Source of the DNA: an uncultured Lachnospiraceae bacterium | GTDB taxonomy: Bacteria > Bacillota > Clostridia > Lachnospirales > Lachnospiraceae | DNA length: 47,691 nucleotides | NCBI GenBank assembly: GCA_900546495.1 | Contig: URDN01000017.1 | Location: 1 to 47,691, forward strand | Direction: 5' to 3' | Shown here: in pieces, positions 41,733 to 47,691 of the stretch | How the letters are laid out: each line of letters opens with the position of its first letter | Position numbering within the stretch: position 1 is the stretch's first letter | Position numbers and translations under genes: made by a program | Notes under the pieces: model-generated | Database searches by the model: none | The model's input: the letters and a program-made list of their open reading frames with translations, nothing else | Told to the model about the DNA's origin: nothing

Positions 41733-42095
41733 ATGGATATTCCAAAAACATTATTTGCCACTTTAGTAAAACAAGGGCGTATGGAAATGCATTTAACACA
41801 AGAAGCTCTTGCTGAAAAACTCGGAATATCGGCGGCTTATCTTGGAGACCTCGAACGCCATAAAGGCGGTCCCAGTCTGGAATTATTTTGTAAAACCATG
41901 CAGACTTTAAATATTTCTGCTGATGACTACGTTTATCCAAATCAGAATAAAAATAATTCTACATATGATCAGATTCTTCGGCTCTTAAATCAGTGCAATG
42001 ATTATCAGTTACAGGTAATTCTTGCAACTACGACAGCTCTGCTAGATTCTAATCCTTTTATTTCTAACGTAGACACTACTAATGATACAAAATAA
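41733..42095 (+). CDS. Cro/CI-type helix-turn-helix regulator
   Basis: The 120-residue protein has an XRE-family helix-turn-helix (MEMHLTQEALAEKLGISAAY and LGDLERHKGGPSLELFCKTM, residues 17-56) and a C-terminal part of unknown type. GGAGG precedes the ATG by nine bases. It is transcribed away from the sigma-like gene, like Orf9 of Tn916, which represses that element's regulatory genes. Repeated AGGGTAA motifs in the shared upstream region are candidate binding sites. A strong terminator follows. Confidence 0.88.
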   Translation: MDIPKTLFATLVKQGRMEMHLTQEALAEKLGISAAYLGDLERHKGGPSLELFCKTMQTLNISADDYVYPNQNKNNSTYDQILRLLNQCNDYQLQVILATTTALLDSNPFISNVDTTNDTK

Positions 42096-42169
42096 AACTT
42101 GTAAAATACCGATAAATAGCTGATAATTACTGATATTTAAAATTAGTGGAATAAATACTATTACCATAT

Positions 42170-42226
42170 GTTAAAAACAGTTATGCTATATCATTACAAC
42201 TTGATATAACATAACTGTTTCTTCTT
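42170..42226. terminator. Bidirectional terminator between HTH gene and small unknown gene
   Basis: The 19-base arms AAACAGTTATGCTATATCA (42175-42193) and TGATATAACATAACTGTTT (42202-42220) pair with one mismatch. T-rich tails follow on both strands. Confidence 0.85.
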
Positions 42227-42276
42227 TACGAACATCCTTTTATCTATCAAATACTACATTTTCCTCCACGACACAC

Positions 42277-42618
42277 TTAATTGCTTTTCATCTCGCTAAT
42301 TATTTTTTCCATATCCGTCGATTTTTTCAAGAGTCCTAAACCAGCCAATAACTGAATACAATCTACATATCCTTGACAATATGCCCTTTGTTCTGACACA
42401 AACGCTTCTTCTTCCAAAATTTCTCCATATTGCTTCAACTTCTCCCTGTCCTCATTACTTATATGATCGAGAAGTTTATTCACCTTTTCTTTTTCCATTT
42501 TCTTCTTCAACTGAATATTTGCAAGTTCTTGGAAATAGATATAACTTTCTCTGTTTATATTCTCACAACGCAACTGGTTCAAAAAAGAGGATATTTTATT
42601 CCAAATATCATTTTCCAT
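42277..42618 (-). CDS. Small helical protein of unknown function (possibly DUF6809-like)
   Basis: This 113-residue protein is charged and helix-rich (KKKMEKEKVNKLLDHISNED) with a C-terminal ACY-QGYVDCIQLLAGLGLL segment resembling small Clostridia proteins of the DUF6809 type; that match is from memory and uncertain. An AGGAG site precedes the ATG. It lies 59 bases downstream of the winged-helix gene on the same strand, so it is probably under the same BlaI-type control. Confidence 0.7.
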   Translation of the reverse strand: MENDIWNKISSFLNQLRCENINRESYIYFQELANIQLKKKMEKEKVNKLLDHISNEDREKLKQYGEILEEEAFVSEQRAYCQGYVDCIQLLAGLGLLKKSTDMEKIISEMKSN

Positions 42619-42677
42619 AAAAATTTCTCCTACTATTTTTTGTATCTTTACTTAATTATGCCCAATTTTATATTCCA

Positions 42678-43100
42678 TCATTTCATCAATTCACCATTAA
42701 ATTTATATCCCATTCCCCATACATTTAAAATGTATCTTGGTTTTGCAGAATCTGGCTCAATCTTTTTTCTGATTCTCCGAATTATGCCCATAACATTATC
42801 TTCTGCCCCATAATATGGTTCTTTCCACACCTGTGTATATATTTGTTCCTTTGAAAATATCCGTCCTGGATTTTTTGCCAGCAAATATAATATTTCAAAT
42901 TCATAATTCGTCAATTGAACCAGCTCACCATTACTTTCTACAGAACGATATTCCGCATTTATTTTTAATACTCCGTAATCAAGTACCCTATTTTGTTTAT
43001 CAGGCATCTCAGAGTATTTTTTAGCAGACAGAAAATGTAATAATTCATTTAATTTTTCTTCCTCATTTTCATCAAATGTTACAACAACTACCCTTCCCAT
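42678..43100 (-). CDS. Receiver-less OmpR-type winged-helix regulator
   Basis: The 140-residue protein ends in an OmpR/PhoB-type DNA-binding domain (about 45-138): LTNYEFEILYLLAKNPGRIF, then SKEQIYTQVW, then DNVMGIIRRIRKKI and YILNVWGMGYKF. The usual phosphorylated receiver domain is missing; only about 40 residues precede the winged helix. It is divergent from blaI, and its promoter contains BlaI-type operators. So it appears to be an output regulator of the beta-lactam sensing system rather than a two-component protein. Confidence 0.85.
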   Translation of the reverse strand: MGRVVVVTFDENEEEKLNELLHFLSAKKYSEMPDKQNRVLDYGVLKINAEYRSVESNGELVQLTNYEFEILYLLAKNPGRIFSKEQIYTQVWKEPYYGAEDNVMGIIRRIRKKIEPDSAKPRYILNVWGMGYKFNGELMK

Positions 43101-43129
43101 TTTTATAAAAACCTTTCACGTTCTAAATC

Positions 43130-43141
43130 TTACAAGTGTAA
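43130..43141. promoter_or_regulatory. BlaI-type operator 1
   Basis: Perfect palindrome TTACAAGTGTAA, matching the TACA-N2-TGTA core known for BlaI/MecI operators. It lies just downstream of the -10 box of the winged-helix gene promoter. Confidence 0.75.
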
Positions 43142-43150
43142 TTTTTATCT

Positions 43151-43179
43151 ATTATTACATCTGTAAGATTTAAAGTCAA
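43151..43179 (-). promoter_or_regulatory. Promoter of the winged-helix gene
   Basis: The minus strand carries TTGACT (43179-43174), a 17-base spacer and AATAAT (43156-43151). Operator 2 lies inside the spacer, so a bound repressor would block RNA polymerase directly. Confidence 0.7.
43155..43166. promoter_or_regulatory. BlaI-type operator 2
   Basis: Perfect palindrome TTACATCTGTAA as a reverse-symmetric TTACA-N2-TGTAA. It is inside the spacer of the winged-helix gene promoter and identical to operator 3. Confidence 0.78.
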
Positions 43180-43191
43180 GTTTTTATTTCG

Positions 43192-43221
43192 TTGACAGAA
43201 TAACCTTTTAAGATATATAAT
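43192..43221 (+). promoter_or_regulatory. Promoter of blaI-blaR1
   Basis: The plus strand carries a perfect TTGACA (43192-43197), an 18-base spacer and a perfect TATAAT (43216-43221). The start point should fall at or just before operator 3. Confidence 0.85.
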
Positions 43222-43228
43222 ATTTTTA

Positions 43229-43240
43229 TTACATCTGTAA
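43229..43240. promoter_or_regulatory. BlaI-type operator 3
   Basis: TTACATCTGTAA again, eight bases after the blaI -10 box and directly before the blaI ribosome site GGAGG, so BlaI would repress its own operon. Confidence 0.8.
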
Positions 43241-43258
43241 GATTTGGAGGAATATCAC

Positions 43259-43627
43259 ATGAGCAATCTGCCTCAAATTTCAGAAGCTGAATTTGAAGTT
43301 ATGAAAATCGTTTGGAAATACGCACCAATCAGCACCAATGAAATTACTGAAAAATTAACACAAATTTCCAGTTGGAGTCCTAAAACAATTCAGACATTGA
43401 TTAAACGTCTCGTTTCTAAAAAAGCACTAACCTATGAAAAACAAAGCCGGGTTTTTGTCTATACTCCATTGGTCAAGGAAGACGAATATATTCGGCAGGA
43501 AAGTAATTCTTTTTTAAAGCGATATTATAATGGTAATATCACTTCTATGCTTGCCTCTTACATTGAGGATGATAAATTGTCTGAAGAAGACATTGCCAGC
43601 TTACGGAATCTTCTTTCCAATCATTAA
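43259..43627 (+). CDS. blaI: BlaI/MecI-family repressor
   Basis: The 122-residue product starts at MSNLPQISEAEFEVMKIVWK behind GGAGG, not at the upstream in-frame ATG at 43244. The winged helix (PISTNEITEKLTQISSWSPK and TIQTLIKRLVSKKALTYEKQ, about 22-62) and the C-terminal dimerisation segment (RYYNGNITSMLASYIEDDKL) match BlaI. The NGN-I position aligns with the region where BlaI of S. aureus is cut (Asn-Phe there). The repressor is expected to bind the three palindromes upstream. blaR1 follows after 21 bases. Confidence 0.93.
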   Translation: MSNLPQISEAEFEVMKIVWKYAPISTNEITEKLTQISSWSPKTIQTLIKRLVSKKALTYEKQSRVFVYTPLVKEDEYIRQESNSFLKRYYNGNITSMLASYIEDDKLSEEDIASLRNLLSNH

Positions 43628-43648
43628 CCATGGGAGGAGGAGCATATT

Positions 43649-45448
43649 TTGATATATTTTAGTTTTCGATTTTTACTGTGTAATGCCATCATTTGTATTT
43701 TTTTAGGTAGTTTACTGGGATTAAAAAATTTATTGCAAAGGCAATTATCCGCACGTATGCAATATAATCTTTCGATTATATTTCTTGCCGTTCTAATTGT
43801 TCCCTTTTTACCAATAAGCTCTGCCCCATCTTCTATATCGTGGAGCCATTTGCTGACAGCCAGTTCAAGTACCAATGGTGACATTCAAACCACTTTTCTT
43901 TCTGGTAATGGTTATAATTTGGATAAAATAAATGATTTTGCTGTCTCTGTCAGCACCCAAATACCAACTTTTATTCACACATTACTTGTATTTTTCTGGA
44001 GTATCGGTATATTCATAATGTTTTTTCTTCTCTACCGCTCAGTAAGACAAGTAAACGCCTTACATAGTTCTGCTTTACCTCTTCAAAATGAAGAACTAAA
44101 CGCTCTTTATATAGAATGTTTAAACGAAGTGAACAGCAAGCATACCATTCCGATTTATAGTACAGCATTTTTGAAATCTCCTGTTTTGGCTGGTTTCCTG
44201 CATCCTCGCATTTATCTTCCAATTCACTTGATTTCAGATTTTAACGCTGGAACTATAAGCTCAACTGATATTCGATATATGCTTCTTCATGAACTGCAGC
44301 ACTACAAGCATAAAGATATTCTAATTGGATATTTGATAAATACAGTACATGTTTTCTACTGGTTCAATCCCCTAATCTGGTATTTTCTAAAAAGAATACG
44401 GCAGGAACGCGAACTTGCCTGCGACAGTGCTGTATTACAATTATTGAAAGAAACAGAATACAAGTCATATGGAAATACACTGATTAACTTTGCCGAAACA
44501 ATAGCTCTGTCTCCATTCCCTCTTACTATGGGAATCAGTGGAAATATAAAACAGTTAAAAGGACGCATTTTAAATATTGCATCATTCCACCAACCTACTT
44601 TTAAACAAAAAATTCGTGGATATCTTATATGCATATTCGTCTCTACTATCATCATTGGATGCATTCCCATACTTTCTGTTTATGCTTCTGATCAGACTGG
44701 CTATCATTTTGACACAACCGAAAAGAATATTACTCAGCTAAATCTTTCTTCCAATTTTGGGGACTACACCGGAAGTTTTGTTTTATATAATCAGTCTGCT
44801 GATAAATGGAATATTTATAATATGGATCATGCTTCCACACGTGTATCACCGAATTCGACTTATAAAATATATGATGCATTACTTGGCTTGGAATCTGGAA
44901 TTATTACACCAGAACATTCCACTTTCACATGGAATGGAGAACCATATCCTTTTAATTCATGGGAAGCCGATCAAGATTTAACCTCGGCTATACATAATTC
45001 TGTAAACTGGTATTTTCAGGCAATTGATTCACAGGCAGGTTTTGAAGCCGTAAGAACATTTTTACAGACAATAAACTATGGGAATCAAAATACTGGAACA
45101 AATCTAAATCTCTATTGGACAGATTTCTCTCTGAAGATATCACCCATAGAACAGGTGGAATTGTTACAGGATTTCTATCAAAATAATTTTCATTTTGACA
45201 GTAAAAATATCCAGGCAGTAAAAAAAGCCCTGCTGCTTTCCACTACTTCTTCCGGTTCTCTTTACGGGAAAACAGGAACCGGGCGTGTCAATGGTAAAGA
45301 TGTCAATGGCTGGTTTATCGGATACATTGAAACAGCGAATAATACTTACTACTTCGCAACAAATATTCAATCCTCTTCTGGTGCAACTGGAAGTCAGGCT
45401 ACCGAAATAACAGAATCTGTACTTTCTAATCTTGGTATTTGGAAATAA
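43649..45448 (+). CDS. blaR1: BlaR1-type beta-lactam sensor with M56 protease domain
   Basis: The start is a TTG at 43649 after a GGGAGGAGG site. Membrane helices (about 5-50 and 108-130) lead into a zinc metalloprotease domain with LLHELQHYKHKD (HELQH at 214-218), then further helices up to about 345. The C-terminal extracellular domain is a class D penicillin-binding sensor with the complete active-site set: STYK at 403-406, SVN at 451-453 and KTG at 541-543. Beta-lactam acylation should trigger cleavage of BlaI. No beta-lactamase gene accompanies it. The length of 599 residues is typical. Confidence 0.94.
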   Translation: MIYFSFRFLLCNAIICIFLGSLLGLKNLLQRQLSARMQYNLSIIFLAVLIVPFLPISSAPSSISWSHLLTASSSTNGDIQTTFLSGNGYNLDKINDFAVSVSTQIPTFIHTLLVFFWSIGIFIMFFLLYRSVRQVNALHSSALPLQNEELNALYIECLNEVNSKHTIPIYSTAFLKSPVLAGFLHPRIYLPIHLISDFNAGTISSTDIRYMLLHELQHYKHKDILIGYLINTVHVFYWFNPLIWYFLKRIRQERELACDSAVLQLLKETEYKSYGNTLINFAETIALSPFPLTMGISGNIKQLKGRILNIASFHQPTFKQKIRGYLICIFVSTIIIGCIPILSVYASDQTGYHFDTTEKNITQLNLSSNFGDYTGSFVLYNQSADKWNIYNMDHASTRVSPNSTYKIYDALLGLESGIITPEHSTFTWNGEPYPFNSWEADQDLTSAIHNSVNWYFQAIDSQAGFEAVRTFLQTINYGNQNTGTNLNLYWTDFSLKISPIEQVELLQDFYQNNFHFDSKNIQAVKKALLLSTTSSGSLYGKTGTGRVNGKDVNGWFIGYIETANNTYYFATNIQSSSGATGSQATEITESVLSNLGIWK

Positions 45449-45450
45449 AT

Positions 45451-45496
45451 AAAGAGAACTGATAGCATAATTTCCTGTTATCAGTTCTCTTTATTT
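45451..45496. terminator. Bidirectional terminator after blaR1
   Basis: The perfect 14-base arms AAAGAGAACTGATA (45451-45464) and TATCAGTTCTCTTT (45479-45492) lie two bases after the blaR1 stop. They serve blaR1 from the left and the lipoprotein gene from the right. Confidence 0.9.
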
Positions 45497-45512
45497 CATT
45501 CTTCTCTACTGA

Positions 45513-46745
45513 TCAATTCTGCAAATTACCTAACCGGTACTGATACCTCGGTATATTATCAATACCATTATCTAAAATCCTGTTTCCAACATACTGAATC
45601 GTTCCATCATCCTGAATTTTCATCGTAAGTTCGTGTGTAATAACAGCATCATTACATACAACAGAATCACATACTGCATGAATTGTCAAAACAATGGTTC
45701 CATCTTCATTATGCCTGACTTCTGTTACTTCCGGTAAAGACAAGCCAAAATGTGTTGGTGAATAATTACCACATCCCAATCGTTCCCAGATAAACATATT
45801 ACTTTGTTCATCGTAGACCGCCCATTCTTTCAATTCTTCTTTTGTAACAGGAAGATATGTCATAATTACATTTTCGAACTCTTCTGCTGGAATTCCCACA
45901 ACCTCTTTTTCTGCCGTAAATTTTTCTCCATATTTCATTTGATAAAAATATTCATAAAGTCCATTATAATCCAACCCCTGCATATCCTCCGCATTCCAGT
46001 TTGAACATAACAGATTGTTTCCCTGATAGCCGAACGTACTCACATATTTTTTTGAATATTCCCGACACTCCTCACTCAAAGGCTTTACCCGGATAATACA
46101 ACTTCCATCTACAATCTCTGTCACTTCCGGTGGTTCAGGTACGCATAATTCATAACAGAAATTCCCATTTTCAGTATATGCCCATTCTTTTATTTTTGAT
46201 AGCGATATGTATGTAAGTACAGGCTCTGTATCCTCACTCCAGATCATTTTTGCGGACATCACACTCATTTCTTTTCCATCATAACTATATTCTTTTCTGG
46301 TAATTCCACCATCTGTATCTGCTTCATATAAAATTACACTTCCTTTTTCTTCTTGTTCTGCAGATTTTAAAAATTGTTCCATCTTCTGATAATTATCCAT
46401 AACAGAATAATGATCGGAACCAATGACCGGATTCCCATTTTGTTTGATAATTTCTTTCATCCGATTCATCATTTGCTCAGCAGTGTTCTGATCTGCTTCT
46501 TGTATTCCATTATATTCAGAATAAATATCTCGGATAATGCCCATAATTTCTTCACAATCGTTCACAGCTTCCTTTTTCTTGTCTTCATCGATTGGTAGAT
46601 TATATCCCTTATCCGGATTTTCCATGGTAGTGTTTTTCTGATTCTTCTCATTTTTTACATCTGTGCTGTTTAACGATATCTTACTTTCACAGGAAGTCAG
46701 AATCATTCCTATACAAAGTACTAACAAAATACTTTTTCTTTTCAT
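45513..46745 (-). CDS. Lipoprotein of unknown function
   Basis: The 410-residue protein has a lipoprotein signal (basic MKRK, hydrophobic core, lipobox ILTSC with Cys19), then an Asn/Lys-rich linker, a helical section (about 60-125) and a beta-rich C-terminal region. It should be anchored outside the cell membrane. The last 300 residues align well with the neighbouring protein, with shared features such as YQMKYGEKF, NVIMTYLP and NEDGTIVLTIHAV. I recognise no named family. An AGGGGG site precedes the ATG. Base composition is AT-rich. Confidence 0.8.
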   Translation of the reverse strand: MKRKSILLVLCIGMILTSCESKISLNSTDVKNEKNQKNTTMENPDKGYNLPIDEDKKKEAVNDCEEIMGIIRDIYSEYNGIQEADQNTAEQMMNRMKEIIKQNGNPVIGSDHYSVMDNYQKMEQFLKSAEQEEKGSVILYEADTDGGITRKEYSYDGKEMSVMSAKMIWSEDTEPVLTYISLSKIKEWAYTENGNFCYELCVPEPPEVTEIVDGSCIIRVKPLSEECREYSKKYVSTFGYQGNNLLCSNWNAEDMQGLDYNGLYEYFYQMKYGEKFTAEKEVVGIPAEEFENVIMTYLPVTKEELKEWAVYDEQSNMFIWERLGCGNYSPTHFGLSLPEVTEVRHNEDGTIVLTIHAVCDSVVCNDAVITHELTMKIQDDGTIQYVGNRILDNGIDNIPRYQYRLGNLQN

Positions 46746-46753
46746 ATTGCCCC

Positions 46754-47691
46754 CTAATTATTACTGTAATTCTCTTCCCACTCTTCTTCTGTTAACCTTG
46801 GCATATACCACCCTGCATTTGCATTTTGATCTGACTTGATTACCTTATTTGATAAATACTGGAAACTTCCGTCTTCCATAGGTTTTATCATCAATTCACT
46901 GGTGATTGCCTGATCTAACATTCTGATTTCCCATACTGCTTCTATCGTAAGTTTTAATGTTCCATCTTGTAATTTTTCATATGAGATAACTTCCGGATAT
47001 GGCTCATATGGGAATTCACAATCATATAACCCTCGCGGTCTGTATCTAAAAGTTCTATTATCAGAGTTATAAAAAGTTCCTTTTTCAATCTCGCTATTAC
47101 TAAATGGTAAATAGGTCTTTATAACCTCTTCAAACTCATCTTTTGGAACTTCATATTCTTCTCCACCATAATTTGCTTCATATGGAACTTGCTTTCCATA
47201 TTTCATATAATACATTTTTTCATAAAGATCATAAAAATCAAGTTCCGTATAATTCTGGTTATCCCAATTTGTAATCAACAGATTATTAAGTGCATACCCC
47301 AACGGCATAACATATTTTCGATTCAATTCTCGGCATGTTTTATCTAATGGCTGCACTCTGAATCCAGTTTCACCCGGTGCTCCATCAAATCCCGGTGGGT
47401 GATATTCCTCCAGAAACAAGTATCCTTTTTCTGTATATTTCCACTCATATGCTTCATATTCATCATAATAATTAGCCTGTGGGCTATTATCCTTCCATTT
47501 AACCTGACATAATCGAACATTTATCTTTCCATTCATTGACTCTAAATGATATTGTATAATTTCCCCTTCATCAAATACAACAACAATATCTACTGCTGCC
47601 TGTTCTTCTTTCTCCGCTGCTTTGCAAAATTCTTCTACTTTTTCACGATTGACCATATCAATCTGATTATCACAATCTACTGCCGCATATC
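46754..47691 (-). CDS. Paralogue of the neighbouring lipoprotein, 5' end outside the window
   Basis: The frame stays open to the window edge. The ATG at 47656 is probably internal, because the residues before it (YAAVDCDNQID) align with YSVMDNYQ in the neighbouring lipoprotein. The visible part shares YYMKYGKQ, EVIKTYLPFS and LQDGTLKLTIEAV with that protein and is a tandem duplicate. The signal peptide, if any, lies to the right of the window. It ends nine bases before the lipoprotein start, so the two are co-transcribed. Function is unknown. Confidence 0.78.
   Translation of the reverse strand, partial: YAAVDCDNQIDMVNREKVEEFCKAAEKEEQAAVDIVVVFDEGEIIQYHLESMNGKINVRLCQVKWKDNSPQANYYDEYEAYEWKYTEKGYLFLEEYHPPGFDGAPGETGFRVQPLDKTCRELNRKYVMPLGYALNNLLITNWDNQNYTELDFYDLYEKMYYMKYGKQVPYEANYGGEEYEVPKDEFEEVIKTYLPFSNSEIEKGTFYNSDNRTFRYRPRGLYDCEFPYEPYPEVISYEKLQDGTLKLTIEAVWEIRMLDQAITSELMIKPMEDGSFQYLSNKVIKSDQNANAGWYMPRLTEEEWEENYSNN

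Noticed and set aside
41683..41940. 85-residue minus-strand frame over the HTH gene
   Set aside because: Antisense to a well supported HTH regulator and without a ribosome site.
43259..47691. Beta-lactamase gene expected beside blaI-blaR1
   Set aside because: The only penicillin-binding motifs (STYK, SVN, KTG) belong to the BlaR1 sensor; neighbouring lipoproteins lack them.

Overview
The window looks like a chromosome segment of a low-to-moderate GC Gram-positive anaerobe of the class Clostridia, most probably a Lachnospiraceae member. The grounds are strong AGGAGG-type ribosome binding sites, sigma-A promoters, the tsaE-tsaB-rimI-tsaD cluster, a cdaA-cdaR-glmM type cluster, the DUF4190/DUF2752/DUF975 trio and an archaeal-type PGM-like 'homoserine kinase' beside hom and lysC. 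Almost every core gene lies on the minus strand, so transcription runs right to left. The genus cannot be fixed from the sequence alone.

Layout: (1) 1-560: three tandem sigma-A promoters pointing off the left edge, probably toward an rRNA operon, behind two tRNA-Ser genes with their own promoter. (2) 652-7627: tex, then tsaE-tsaB-rimI-small zinc protein-rnz-tsaD-ispD, covering t6A tRNA modification, ribosomal protein acetylation, tRNA 3' processing and isoprenoid synthesis. (3) 7765-9490: three small membrane proteins of unknown role. (4) 9707-13854: aspartate/threonine branch (ACT regulator, hom, putative homoserine kinase, lysC). (5) 14113-17403: SPFH, zinc-ribbon and TPM proteins resembling B. 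subtilis YdjI, YdjG and YdjH, but without PspA. (6) 17476-29940: recD2, comF, two unknown membrane proteins, cdaA, cdaR, an HPr-like protein, cysD, cysNC, glmM and prfB with a programmed +1 frameshift. Sulfate-activation genes sit inside the usual c-di-AMP/glmM cluster. (7) 30023-36442: an isolated mreB-type gene, uvrA and uvrB. uvrB has a long, highly structured leader.

From about 36.7 kb to the right edge the content becomes accessory and visibly more AT-rich. Two tandem tyrosine recombinases, an excisionase, a MazF-like protein with a cysteine-rich tail, a sigma-like protein and a divergent HTH regulator form a module recalling the regulation/excision end of Tn916-type elements. No relaxase or conjugation genes are visible. 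A complete BlaI/BlaR1 beta-lactam sensing system follows. Its palindromic operators cover two divergent promoters, one for blaI-blaR1 and one for a receiver-less winged-helix regulator plus a small unknown protein. No beta-lactamase is in the window. The right edge holds two tandem paralogous genes of unknown function, one a lipoprotein and one cut by the window end.

The best leads for something undescribed are the beta-lactam-sensing circuit wired to an orphan regulator, the structured uvrB leader, the sulfate-activation/HPr insertion in the c-di-AMP cluster, the PspA-less Ydj-like membrane module, and the MazF-zinc fusion in a two-integrase element.
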